Source: an uncultured SAR86 cluster bacterium (GTDB taxonomy: Bacteria; Pseudomonadota; Gammaproteobacteria; Magnimaribacterales; Magnimaribacteraceae). Taken from it: a stretch of DNA of 64,000 nt. The translations under genes were made by a program, and so were the position numbers. Below the pieces are notes generated by a model. The model did not search any database. It was given only the letters and a program-made list of their open reading frames with translations, and had not been told where the DNA came from. Shown piece by piece: positions 34,620 to 43,666 of the stretch. The DNA lies in the NCBI GenBank assembly GCA_902574355.1, contig CACGNN010000002.1:62001-126000 (forward strand), in the 5' to 3' direction. Position 1 is the first letter of the stretch, and each line of letters opens with the position of its first letter.

Positions 34620-36167
34620 ATGAATTCGGCAGATGCTTTATTGAAGACTTTAATTGCTAATGGGCTCGAGGTTGTCTTTGCTAATCCAGGCACTTCAGAG
34701 ATGCACTTAGTTGCTGCGATAGACCATCATCCCGAAATAAGACCAGTTTTGGGTCTTTTTGAAGGTGTTGTTTCAGGTGCTGCGGATGGTTATGCAAGGA
34801 TGTCGGGTAAGGCAGCTGCAAATTTACTACATTTAGGCCCCGGATTAGGAAATGCTTTTGCAAATATTCACAATGCAAAAAAAGCCAGAACTCCTATGTT
34901 AAATATTGTTGGCGATCATGCTACCTATCACCTTAAATATGATGCACCTTTGACCTCCGATCTAGATGGTCTTGCTAAAGCTAGTTCAGATTGGGTAGGT
35001 AGAAGTAAGTCTCCAGATGACTTATCAGATCTTGGAGCGCAAGCCTGGCAGGCTGCTCATAAATATCCAGGTCAAATCGCAACTATGCTTGTGCCAGCCG
35101 ATTCAGCTTGGGGCGAGACTGAGAAATTAGGTAAAGAACTTGTGAGCGAAGGCCCTTTAGATATAGATAATTCTCTTCTTACCGATGCATATAATGTTTT
35201 GTCTTCAAAAAAAAATACCATGTTGTTTATAGGAGGAGATTGTCTAGATGAGGAATCTGTAACTTTAGCTGGAAAAATTGCTACAAAAACTGGATGTCGT
35301 TTAGCTACAGATACTTTCGTTATAAGACACAGGAGAGGAACCGGATTGACTAAGGTAGAGCCAATTCCTTATTTTGCTGAAATGGCTGAGGAATATTTAA
35401 GAGGTGTTGAATCTATTGTTTTTATAGGAACTAAGCCACCAGTATCTTTTTTTGCTTACCCAGGAAAGAAAAGCTATCTGTCTCCAGAGAATGCTGAACT
35501 TATAGAATTAGCGACGCCTTATCAAGATGGAAAATCCTCACTTTATCAATTAAGTGAAATGTTAAAAACTGATAAGATTGATAAATCATTAATTCCTGAC
35601 GGAATTATAGATGCACCATCAAATGGTGAGCTGAATGCATCAAACCTTGGCCCTTTATTTGCGAGCTTACTTCCAGAAGATGCCGTTGTTTGTGACGAAG
35701 CAGCGACATCCGGATTTTTTGTTACTCCACATGCCTGGAATTCGAAGCCACTTGATTGGTTGGCTTTAACTGGAGGATCAATAGGGCAAGGACTTCCCTT
35801 GGCAACCGGTGCAGCAATTGCTGTTCCTGAGAGGCCTGTCATTTGTCTCCATGGAGATGGAGGAGCAATGTATACAGTTCAGTCTCTATGGACGCAAGCA
35901 AGAGAAGGACTAAATATTACAAATGTTATTTTTTCAAATAAAGCTTACGCAATTCTTCAGGTTGAGTTAGAAAGAGTAGGTGCATTAGAAACGGGCGATA
36001 GGGCAAAATCAATGTTTTCTCTTGATAATCCAGAAATTAATTGGGTTTCTTTATCCAAATCTATGGGTGTTCCTGCAAATCGTACGACCACTGTGGAACA
36101 ATTTTCAAAGGCATTTTCAGATGGCTTAAATTCTGAAGGACCAAGCTTAATAGAAGTTATAATTTAA
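34620..36167 (+). CDS. Thiamine-diphosphate-dependent acetolactate-synthase/benzoylformate-decarboxylase-like enzyme
   Basis: A 515-residue ThDP enzyme. The N-terminal Pyr domain begins ALLKTLIANGLEVVFANPGTS and has the catalytic Glu in LGLFEGVVSGAADGYAR. The C-terminal PP domain has the ThDP motif LHGDGGAMYTVQSLWTQARE ending near FSN. It is shorter than true acetolactate synthases (about 560) and has no regulatory-subunit gene beside it, so a 2-oxoacid decarboxylase or related lyase in catabolism is likelier. It lies between the MDR reductase and an acyl-CoA dehydrogenase. The substrate is not known. Confidence 0.85.
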   Translation: MNSADALLKTLIANGLEVVFANPGTSEMHLVAAIDHHPEIRPVLGLFEGVVSGAADGYARMSGKAAANLLHLGPGLGNAFANIHNAKKARTPMLNIVGDHATYHLKYDAPLTSDLDGLAKASSDWVGRSKSPDDLSDLGAQAWQAAHKYPGQIATMLVPADSAWGETEKLGKELVSEGPLDIDNSLLTDAYNVLSSKKNTMLFIGGDCLDEESVTLAGKIATKTGCRLATDTFVIRHRRGTGLTKVEPIPYFAEMAEEYLRGVESIVFIGTKPPVSFFAYPGKKSYLSPENAELIELATPYQDGKSSLYQLSEMLKTDKIDKSLIPDGIIDAPSNGELNASNLGPLFASLLPEDAVVCDEAATSGFFVTPHAWNSKPLDWLALTGGSIGQGLPLATGAAIAVPERPVICLHGDGGAMYTVQSLWTQAREGLNITNVIFSNKAYAILQVELERVGALETGDRAKSMFSLDNPEINWVSLSKSMGVPANRTTTVEQFSKAFSDGLNSEGPSLIEVII

Positions 36168-36180
36168 TCTAAGGTAAAGA

Positions 36181-37377
36181 ATGAATCTCAATTTTTCAGA
36201 AGAAGAACTATCATTTCAAGAGGAAGTTAAAGATTTCCTCCGAAAAGAGCTTAAGCCTGAATTAGTTACTACGTCCAGAAAGACATCTGCAGTTTTTACT
36301 GAAAAAGAAGTTGCTATGGAATGGCAAGCAATACTCGCTAAAAAAGGATGGCTTGTTCCATCTTGGCCGGAAGAATATGGAGGCACCAATTGGACTCAAG
36401 CTCAAAAATATATTTTTTCATCGGAATGTGCAAAAGCTGGGGCTCCCAATTTGATACCAATGGGCTTAGCAATGATTGGACCACTACTATTAGGACGAGG
36501 AACCAAAGAGCAAAAAGACTACTATATACCCAGAATTATTAATGGAGATGATTATTGGTGTCAGGGTTATAGCGAGCCCGGTGCAGGTTCAGATCTCGCT
36601 AGCTTGCAATGCAAAGCAGTCAGGCAAGGTGATAAGTACATCATTAATGGAACAAAAATATGGACTACTCATGCTCACCTTGCTAATAAGATATTTTGTT
36701 TAGTTAGGACTGACAATTCAGGTAAAAACCAAGAAGGAATTACTTTCTTGATGATGGATATGCATCAGCCGGGAGTCAAAGTTGAACCTCTTTTAACTAT
36801 GGCTAAGGATCACGATTTCAATCAGGTTGTTTTTACAGATGCTGTGGCTCATGTCAAAGACCGGATAGGAGAAGAAAACGAAGGTTGGGCAGTTGCAAAA
36901 TATTTATTAGAGTTTGAGAGAAGTGGTGGGGTAGGTGGCTCGAAAAGTTTATCAGACATAGAATTTATTAAAAAGTTGGTCCAAAAAATATCTTCCCAGC
37001 ACCTAGATGAAAGTTTCTTAGAAATTTACTTAACTAAAATTACTGAGTTAGAAATTAAAGCTAAAGCTATCCAATACACTTCTTTAAGAATATTAAGTTC
37101 TTTAGGGAAGGGAGAAAGTCCGGGCCCAGAGTCTTCAATGATGAAAACATTAGTAACAGATCTTGAACAGGAAATATCTGAGCTAACTTTAGAGGTTATA
37201 GGGTATTACGGAATTCCTTTTCAAGATACGACTTATGGAAGTAATGAACCACCAATCGGTGATGAGGATTACAGACCTATAGCTGGCAAATATCAGAATC
37301 TTAGAGCAACAACTATTTATGGTGGCAGTAATGAGATACAGAGAAATATAATGGCTAAGGCAGTTTTAGGCTTATAG
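36181..37377 (+). CDS. Acyl-CoA dehydrogenase
   Basis: A 398-residue flavoenzyme. The N-terminal helical domain leads to WCQGYSEPGAGSDLASLQ (FAD/substrate motif) and GTKIWTTHAH. The C-terminal domain ends with TIYGGSNEIQRNIMAKAVLG. The position where medium-chain enzymes have the catalytic Glu (YEG) is Gly here, as in branched/long-chain or steroid-type bacterial enzymes, where the base lies on another helix. It introduces an alpha,beta double bond into an acyl-CoA. It starts 13 bases after the ThDP gene, so both are probably in one operon. Confidence 0.92.
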   Translation: MNLNFSEEELSFQEEVKDFLRKELKPELVTTSRKTSAVFTEKEVAMEWQAILAKKGWLVPSWPEEYGGTNWTQAQKYIFSSECAKAGAPNLIPMGLAMIGPLLLGRGTKEQKDYYIPRIINGDDYWCQGYSEPGAGSDLASLQCKAVRQGDKYIINGTKIWTTHAHLANKIFCLVRTDNSGKNQEGITFLMMDMHQPGVKVEPLLTMAKDHDFNQVVFTDAVAHVKDRIGEENEGWAVAKYLLEFERSGGVGGSKSLSDIEFIKKLVQKISSQHLDESFLEIYLTKITELEIKAKAIQYTSLRILSSLGKGESPGPESSMMKTLVTDLEQEISELTLEVIGYYGIPFQDTTYGSNEPPIGDEDYRPIAGKYQNLRATTIYGGSNEIQRNIMAKAVLGL

Positions 37378-37379
37378 TT

Positions 37380-38438
37380 ATGAAGTTATTAATAAGAGTG
37401 ATCATCGCTTCATTAATTCTTGGAATTACTTCTTGGGTGATTATCCAATTACCTTCAGTACAAGATAGATTAATAGTAGTGGCATTCACTGCTCTTGGCT
37501 CAGCATCGAATAATTTACCTAAAGAAGATGCCTTAAGTGCTGCTGTTTGTGGTTCAAGATCACCAATACCAAGTCCAGGAAGAGCAGAGACATGTATTCT
37601 GATTTCTGCTGGAGAAGATCTATTTGTGGTAGATATAGGTGATGGAAGTAACGATAACCTTAGAAGTTGGAATATTAATTTTAGGAATATCGAGGCAGTT
37701 TTAATCACGCACTTACATTCGGATCACATTGCTGACTTGCCTGGCCTTCATCAGAATGCGTGGGTTATAGGTGAACGTAGCTCAAAGTTAAAAGTTTTTG
37801 GTCCTGAAGGTGTTGATCAATTCACTCAAGGAATAGAAATGGCTTATGCGCATGATTATGTATTTCGTAATGAGCATCACGGTAATGCAATAGCGCCTTT
37901 GGAATTTGCAGGTTTTGATACCAGTGTAATAGATCTCAATAACCCAGTAATATTTGATAATGGTGAATTGAAAATAACAGCATTTAGGGTTGTTCATGAA
38001 CCAATAGAGCCTGCTTTAGGTTTTAAATTTGAATACAAAGGAAGATCTATAGTAATTACGGGAGACACCTCTTACACTCAAAGTGTCATTGACAATTCAA
38101 TGAATGCTGATGTCTTGTTTCATGAAGCCCAAGCAAATCATATGTTGGCAGTTATGGAAAAGTCGTTAATGAGTCGCGGTGCACAGTTATTGGCAACAGT
38201 ATTGGATGACATAACTACTTATCATACTACGTTAGTAGAAGCAGCGGAGATAGCTAATGAAGCCAATGTTAAAAAATTATTTTTTTATCATCTAACACCG
38301 GCGCCAAGAAATTATATTCAAGAAATTATGTTTGTGAGGGGAGTTGATCAGGTACGAGAAGAGTGGACTCTTGTAGATGATGGAACACTAGTAATATTGC
38401 CCGTTGGCTCTGAAGAGATAATCGTGACAAATATGTAG
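37380..38438 (+). CDS. Exported metallo-beta-lactamase-fold hydrolase
   Basis: A 352-residue protein with an N-terminal membrane anchor or signal (about 4-24) and an MBL fold. The metal motif is LITHLHSDHIADLPGL (His111, His113, Asp115, His116), with VITGDTSYT (third metal Asp) and a late FFYHLTP His. It resembles RNase Z/arylsulfatase-type MBL hydrolases, but export rules out tRNA processing. It may hydrolyse an ester or sulfate ester in the periplasm (inference). It begins two bases after the acyl-CoA dehydrogenase stop. Confidence 0.85.
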   Translation: MKLLIRVIIASLILGITSWVIIQLPSVQDRLIVVAFTALGSASNNLPKEDALSAAVCGSRSPIPSPGRAETCILISAGEDLFVVDIGDGSNDNLRSWNINFRNIEAVLITHLHSDHIADLPGLHQNAWVIGERSSKLKVFGPEGVDQFTQGIEMAYAHDYVFRNEHHGNAIAPLEFAGFDTSVIDLNNPVIFDNGELKITAFRVVHEPIEPALGFKFEYKGRSIVITGDTSYTQSVIDNSMNADVLFHEAQANHMLAVMEKSLMSRGAQLLATVLDDITTYHTTLVEAAEIANEANVKKLFFYHLTPAPRNYIQEIMFVRGVDQVREEWTLVDDGTLVILPVGSEEIIVTNM

Positions 38439-38458
38439 TTTGGTAGTTTTAATATAAC

Positions 38459-38487
38459 TTGATTATTGAGATTCAGTAACCTAACAT
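38459..38487 (+). promoter_or_regulatory. Candidate sigma-70 promoter of the thiolase gene
   Basis: TTGATT (38459-38464), a 17-base spacer and TAACAT (38482-38487) lie about 33 bases before the thiolase ATG, in the 82-base gap after the MBL gene. Both boxes match four of six consensus bases. AAGGAGAA follows as the ribosome site. Confidence 0.35.
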
Positions 38488-38520
38488 CACGTTCCCGGTT
38501 TTTATAAAAAAGGAGAATAT

Positions 38521-39714
38521 ATGCGTAATGCAGTAATTGTTGATAGTGTTAGAACAGGACTTGCCAAGTCATTTCGTGGTGGTTTTAATAACACTCGTGC
38601 AGATAATATGACAGCTCATATTGTGAATGCACTTTTAGAAAGGAATCCTAAGGTTGAAGCTTCTATGGTTGAAGACATCATTTTAGGTTGTGGTAGTCCA
38701 GAAGGAGCGCAAGGTCACAATATAGCTAGAAATGTTGCTGTACTTTCAAACCTTCCTATTGAAACTGGTGGAGTAACTATTAATCGTTACTGTTCTTCAG
38801 GTTTAAATTCAATAGCTATGGCGGCAACTCAAATCCAAAGCGGTTTCTATGATTGCATAATAGCCGGTGGAGTAGAGTCTATAAGCACTACTCAAGGCAA
38901 AGGTAATATGCATATGTATGTAAACGAAAAACTGGCTGAAGAAGTGCCGGGTATTTATCACGCTATGGGCACAACGGCAGAAGCTGTGGCAGACAGATAT
39001 AGTGTCTCTAGAGAAGCACAAGATGAGTATGCTCTGTCAAGTCAACAAAGATGTGCAGCAGCCCAAGATTCTGGACTATATGATGACGAAATTATTCCTA
39101 TGGATACTAAGATGATCCTCAAGAATAAAGAGACTGGAGCAGAGAAAGAGGTTGATGTAACTGTTGATAGAGATGATTGCAATAGACCAGAAACAACTCT
39201 TGAAGGCCTTTCAAGTTTAAATCCTGTTTTTAATCCTGAGAGTGGGTCTGTAACTGCAGGAAATTCTTCTCAATTATCTGATGGAGCTTCAGTAACATTA
39301 ATAATGAGTGAAGAAAAAGCCAATGAATTGGGTCTTAAGCCTTTAGCTTATTTCAGAGGGTTTACTACAGTAGGTTGCCAACCAGATGAGATGGGAATAG
39401 GGCCAGTATACTCTATCCCTAAATTACTCGATTCTGCAGGACTAACAATTGATGATATTGACCTATGGGAACTCAACGAAGCATTTGCTTCCCAGGTTGT
39501 ATACATCAGAGATCAACTAAATCTACCCACCGAAAAACTTAATGTTAATGGCGGCTCTATTGCTATAGGACATCCATTTGGCATGACAGGCTCTAGGCAG
39601 GTGGGACACTTGGCGAGAGAACTGAAACGTAGAGGTGGAAAGTATGGGATTGTCACTATGTGCGTTGGCGGTGGAATGGGAGCTACAGGCTTATTTGAGT
39701 CTATCCCTGATTAA
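38521..39714 (+). CDS. Acetyl-CoA acetyltransferase (thiolase)
   Basis: A 397-residue thiolase. The acyl-accepting Cys91 is in INRYCSSGLNSIAMAA, the catalytic His in GGSIAIGHPFGMTGSRQ, and the second Cys in MCVGGGMGATGLFE. Degradative (FadA-type) and biosynthetic (PhaA/AtoB-type) functions cannot be separated by eye; the setting beside an acyl-CoA dehydrogenase favours beta-oxidation-like cleavage. It has a strong ribosome site (AAGGAGAATAT) and possibly its own promoter. thiL follows after 24 bases. Confidence 0.93.
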   Translation: MRNAVIVDSVRTGLAKSFRGGFNNTRADNMTAHIVNALLERNPKVEASMVEDIILGCGSPEGAQGHNIARNVAVLSNLPIETGGVTINRYCSSGLNSIAMAATQIQSGFYDCIIAGGVESISTTQGKGNMHMYVNEKLAEEVPGIYHAMGTTAEAVADRYSVSREAQDEYALSSQQRCAAAQDSGLYDDEIIPMDTKMILKNKETGAEKEVDVTVDRDDCNRPETTLEGLSSLNPVFNPESGSVTAGNSSQLSDGASVTLIMSEEKANELGLKPLAYFRGFTTVGCQPDEMGIGPVYSIPKLLDSAGLTIDDIDLWELNEAFASQVVYIRDQLNLPTEKLNVNGGSIAIGHPFGMTGSRQVGHLARELKRRGGKYGIVTMCVGGGMGATGLFESIPD

Positions 39715-39738
39715 TAAACTATTGTCTAAGGAGTAACC

Positions 39739-40665
39739 TTGGACGAGCATTTATTAATTCATGAATACTTTTCCGACATTGGCTCGGCCTTTCTGGCCGA
39801 GCACAATGTTGATATTGCAGTAGGAGACGATGCTTCAGTCATCTCTTCAAATAGTAATACCCAACAAATTAATTCTTTAGATACGTCAATAGAAGGGGTA
39901 CATTTTTTAAGCTCTATGTCGCCAGAAGATATAGCTTATAGATCATGCGTGATAGCTTTAAGTGATCTGGCTGCTTGCGGGGCTCGACCAAAATGGTACT
40001 CAATAGCTCTTACTTTGCCTCAAGTAGAGCATAGCTGGCTAAATGGCTTCTCAGTAGGATTACAAAAGTTTTCTGATGAGTATAAGATTCCTCTTATTGG
40101 TGGAGACACAACAAAAGGAAAACTTTCAATTACTGTTCAAGTGATGGGCGAAGTTGATTCTAATAAAGCCATTCTTCGCTCCACTGCCAAAGAAAATCAA
40201 TTGATATTCGTCAGTGGAATTATTGGCAATGCTTATTTAGGCCTAAAAGAACTAAGTGACAATTTAGGTACTGATTCTTTCTCCAAAGCTTATTTAGCTC
40301 CAAAAGCACAAATAGATCTTGGCTTAAAACTATCTAATATTGCTACCGCATGCATAGATATCTCCGATGGTTTATTGCAGGATTTAAATCTAATTTGCCA
40401 ATCGAGTAATGTAGGCGCTGAAATTTATCTAGAGAAGATACCAACATCCATTTCAGAAAAATCTCTAGAACTTATCAATTCAGGTGATGACTATGAATTA
40501 TGTTTTACTGTTGATGAAGATAAGTATGAGGAATTAATGGATGTCTCTAAGATTTTAAATATCCCAATAACATTGATCGGAAAAACAAGTCCTTCAAAAG
40601 ACCTTGTTCTTTATGATGTTGATAATAAGATAGTTGAATTGAATTCTGGTTATAGTCATTTTTAG
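39739..40665 (+). CDS. thiL: Thiamine-monophosphate kinase
   Basis: A 308-residue ThiL with the Mg-binding AVGDDASV near residue 28, DTSIEGVHFL, ALSDLAACGARP, GGDTTKG and CIDISDGLLQDL. It phosphorylates TMP to the cofactor TPP. The start is TTG 39739, supported by AAGGAG six to ten bases upstream. A GC-rich perfect inverted repeat lies at 39782-39802, within codons 15-22. thiL-pgpA usually follow nusB; here they are separated and joined to ribA. Confidence 0.94.
   Translation: MDEHLLIHEYFSDIGSAFLAEHNVDIAVGDDASVISSNSNTQQINSLDTSIEGVHFLSSMSPEDIAYRSCVIALSDLAACGARPKWYSIALTLPQVEHSWLNGFSVGLQKFSDEYKIPLIGGDTTKGKLSITVQVMGEVDSNKAILRSTAKENQLIFVSGIIGNAYLGLKELSDNLGTDSFSKAYLAPKAQIDLGLKLSNIATACIDISDGLLQDLNLICQSSNVGAEIYLEKIPTSISEKSLELINSGDDYELCFTVDEDKYEELMDVSKILNIPITLIGKTSPSKDLVLYDVDNKIVELNSGYSHF
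39782..39802. repeat. Strong GC-rich inverted repeat inside the 5' end of thiL
   Basis: GCTCGGCC (39782-39789), loop TTTCT, GGCCGAGC (39795-39802): a perfect eight-base stem, seven of eight pairs G-C, in otherwise AT-rich coding DNA. It has no T-tract, so it is not a simple terminator. It begins 44 bases into the coding sequence. Confidence 0.85.
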
Positions 40666-40666
40666 T

Positions 40667-41149
40667 ATGAATCTGAGAAACCCTCTTTCATGGCTATCAT
40701 TAGGATTCGGTTCAGGATTATCACCAATTGCACCAGGTACTATGGGAAGCTTGGTTGCGTTGATAATTTACTATTTCTTTTTCAATAGCTTGGCTGCTTC
40801 CTTAACAAATAGTTTCATCTTTCTTACATTCATAATGATTAGTTTTTTAATAGGTATTTACATATACCCAAAAACTGTTGAGAAAGATGATGACCCCGGT
40901 AGTTTCGTATGGGATGAATTTGTAGGTATGTGGGTAGCTTGCTTGCCGCTTTCATATCTTGAGAGTTCTTTTCCATGGTTATTGATTTCATTCTTTCTAT
41001 TTCGTTTATTCGATATCTGGAAACCCTTAGGCATTAGAACCTTCGATAAAGGACATGGAGCTTTTAATGTAATGATTGATGACGTGATTGCAGGTATTTA
41101 TTCAGCTGTTTTAATTATTTTTCTATCTACTTTTTTTAATTACATTTAA
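40667..41149 (+). CDS. pgpA: Phosphatidylglycerophosphatase A
   Basis: A 160-residue inner-membrane protein with FGSGLSPIAPGTMGSLVAL near the start, the FVWDEFVGMWV acidic block and VMIDDVIAGIYSAVL at the end, all PgpA signatures. Four hydrophobic segments span the membrane. It dephosphorylates phosphatidylglycerol phosphate in phospholipid synthesis. It starts one base after thiL, the standard pair. Confidence 0.94.
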   Translation: MNLRNPLSWLSLGFGSGLSPIAPGTMGSLVALIIYYFFFNSLAASLTNSFIFLTFIMISFLIGIYIYPKTVEKDDDPGSFVWDEFVGMWVACLPLSYLESSFPWLLISFFLFRLFDIWKPLGIRTFDKGHGAFNVMIDDVIAGIYSAVLIIFLSTFFNYI

Positions 41150-41182
41150 GAATTCTCAAGTAAAATACCTAATCCAAAAATT

Positions 41183-41773
41183 ATGTCTATTGAAAAAAAA
41201 GCTGAAGCTAAATTACCAACTCACTGGGGTGATTTTTCTGTAATTGCTTATGAAGATCCTAAATTAGGGGAAGAGCACTTACTTCTCTATTTAGGAGAGC
41301 TTCAAAATGATTCTCTGCTGAGAATTCATTCTCAATGTTTGACCGGAGATGCTTTATATAGCTTAAAGTGTGATTGTGGCTCTCAACTTGCCCAAGCTAT
41401 GCAGACAATTGCAAAAGAAGGTCATGGGATGATTATTTACATGGCACAAGAGGGTAGAGGCATTGGTCTTGTGAATAAAATTAGAGCTTATGAACTCCAA
41501 GATAAAGGGTTAAATACAATTGAAGCGAATGAAGCCCTAGGATTTGCCGCTGATGAGAGAGATTATTCATATTGCAAAGAGATACTTTCATCTGTTGGAA
41601 TTTCTTCTGTAAAACTAATGACTAATAATCCTGCAAAAATTAAGGGATTAGAGGATGTGGGCATTGAAGTGTCAGAAAGAATATCTATTGAAATTGAACC
41701 TAATGAACACAATGAAGATTATCTAAAGATTAAAGCAAAATATATGGGCCATATACTAACTGATTCAGATTAG
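41183..41773 (+). CDS. ribA: GTP cyclohydrolase II
   Basis: A 196-residue stand-alone GCHII with the full zinc signature in QCLTGDALYSLKCDCGSQ (Cys-x2-GD, CxCG) and MAQEGRGIGLVNKIRAYELQ holding the catalytic Arg. It opens the imidazole ring of GTP to start riboflavin synthesis. It compensates for the degenerate C-terminal domain of the RibB protein at 20956. It follows pgpA by 33 bases, and its last nine bases overlap the convergent dxs end. Confidence 0.95.
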   Translation: MSIEKKAEAKLPTHWGDFSVIAYEDPKLGEEHLLLYLGELQNDSLLRIHSQCLTGDALYSLKCDCGSQLAQAMQTIAKEGHGMIIYMAQEGRGIGLVNKIRAYELQDKGLNTIEANEALGFAADERDYSYCKEILSSVGISSVKLMTNNPAKIKGLEDVGIEVSERISIEIEPNEHNEDYLKIKAKYMGHILTDSD

Positions 41774-43663
41774 TTTCAATTTTTCTTTTATAGACTTTTC
41801 TACACCATTTGCATCTAATCCATTAAGAATCTTTTGTTGTTCTTGATCTCCATGCTCTATAAATTCGTCCGGAAGGCCTATATTAAGTATTTTTGCGCTT
41901 GAATTTAATTTTATGAGATGCTCATTGACTGCTGAACCAGCTCCCCCAGCCATTACGTTGTCTTCGATGGTAACTATAAGTTTATAATTATTACTTATTT
42001 CTTCCATAAGGTTCTCATCTAAAGGTTTAATAAATCTCATATCAACTACTCTTGCGTTAAGCTTTTTGCCAGCTATCATGGCAGATTCAAGCAGACTGCC
42101 GAAAGAAAGAATAATAACTTCTTTCTCGTCAGAATTAATTACTGTAAAACTTTTTCCTATTTCTATAGTTTCTTCGTTCTTAGAATAATCTATTCCTCTT
42201 CCAGTTCCTCTCGGATATCTAATTGCGACAGGCCCTGAGTGGTCATAACCGGTGTTAAACATTTTCCATGCTATTGACTCATCTGAAGGAGCCATTATCA
42301 CCATGTTTGGAATACATCTCATGTAAGACAAATCAAAAGCCCCATGATGTGTAGCTCCATCTAATCCAACTAAGCCTGCTCTATCTATAGCGAATAGAAC
42401 ATCTAAATTTTGTAACGCTACATCATGTATGAGTTGATCATAAGCTCTTTGTAAGAAAGTGCTATATATTGCGACAACAGGTTTCATTCCTTCGCAAGCT
42501 AGCCCTGCAGCAAAACTGACACTATGTTGTTCAGCTATGGCTACATCATAATATCTATCAGGAAACTCTCTAGAGAATTCAATCATTCCTGATCCTTCTC
42601 CCATAGCAGGAGTGATTGCAACAAGCCTTTCATCTTTGTTTGCTTTAAAAGATAACCATTCTCCAAATATCTTTGAGTAAGAGGGGGGCTTTTTCGGTTC
42701 TGCACTTTTATCATTTACAAGGTCTTCCTGCTTTATTTTATTAATTGCATGAAAACCTATCGGATCATCTTCAGCAGGAGCAAAACCTTTACCTTTAGTT
42801 GTAATGACATGAAGGAATTTTGGTCCATTTATATGTTTCAAATCATCTAATATATTTATTAATCCATTGGTATCATGTCCGTCTACTGGTCCAAAGTATT
42901 CGAAACCTAATTCTTCAAATAATGAACCAGGAGCAACCATTCCTTTCGCATGTATTTCTGCCTTCCTGGCAAATTCTTTTGCGCGAGGCACATAAGTTAA
43001 AACATTTTTCCCACCTTCTCTGATTCTATTATAAGTTTTACTTGCCCATATACGTGCGAGGTAATTCCTTAATCCACCTATGTTTTCTGAAATAGACATT
43101 TGATTATCATTTAGAATAACTAGCAGATTTTTATCTATAGAGCCAGCATGAGCTAAAGCTTCATAAGCCATACCGGCAGTCATTGCTCCATCTCCAATCA
43201 CCGCAGTGACATGCCTTTTTTCATTTTTCTTATCCGCTCCTGTGATCATTCCAAGCGCTGCGCTAATTGAAGTACTAGAGTGGCCAACTCCAAAAGTGTC
43301 ATATTCACTTTCGGACCTTACGGGAAAGGGCGCTAGTCCATTATTCTGACGCATGCTTTCCATCGCATCCTTTCTTCCGGTTAATATTTTATGAGGATAT
43401 GTCTGATGTCCAACGTCCCAGACAATCCTATCATCAGGCGTTTCAAATTTGTAATGTAGGGCTAATGTTAATTCAATAACTCCAAGTCCTGCACCAAAAT
43501 GCCCGCCCGTCTTCCCTACTGTGTACAGGAGGAATTCCCTTAGTTCATCTGCTATTTGTGGTATCTGAGATTGTTTAAGCTTTCTAAGATCTTTAGGCGA
43601 ATTAATATTTTTTAGCAGCTCTGAAATAGGCTCATCAGTTGGTATGGAATCGAAAATTTTCAC
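41765..43663 (-). CDS. dxs: 1-deoxy-D-xylulose-5-phosphate synthase
   Basis: A 632-residue ThDP enzyme with the GAGLGVIELTLALHY and VWDVGHQTYPHKILTGR blocks, the ThDP motif VIGDGAMTAGMAYEAL and AIAEQHSVSFAAGLA with the catalytic Glu in the second domain. It makes the first intermediate of the MEP isoprenoid route and also feeds thiamine and pyridoxal. Last gene of the xseB-ispA-dxs operon, three bases from ispA. Standard length. Confidence 0.97.
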   Translation of the reverse strand: MKIFDSIPTDEPISELLKNINSPKDLRKLKQSQIPQIADELREFLLYTVGKTGGHFGAGLGVIELTLALHYKFETPDDRIVWDVGHQTYPHKILTGRKDAMESMRQNNGLAPFPVRSESEYDTFGVGHSSTSISAALGMITGADKKNEKRHVTAVIGDGAMTAGMAYEALAHAGSIDKNLLVILNDNQMSISENIGGLRNYLARIWASKTYNRIREGGKNVLTYVPRAKEFARKAEIHAKGMVAPGSLFEELGFEYFGPVDGHDTNGLINILDDLKHINGPKFLHVITTKGKGFAPAEDDPIGFHAINKIKQEDLVNDKSAEPKKPPSYSKIFGEWLSFKANKDERLVAITPAMGEGSGMIEFSREFPDRYYDVAIAEQHSVSFAAGLACEGMKPVVAIYSTFLQRAYDQLIHDVALQNLDVLFAIDRAGLVGLDGATHHGAFDLSYMRCIPNMVIMAPSDESIAWKMFNTGYDHSGPVAIRYPRGTGRGIDYSKNEETIEIGKSFTVINSDEKEVIILSFGSLLESAMIAGKKLNARVVDMRFIKPLDENLMEEISNNYKLIVTIEDNVMAGGAGSAVNEHLIKLNSSAKILNIGLPDEFIEHGDQEQQKILNGLDANGVEKSIKEKLKLI

Positions 43664-43666
43664 AAT

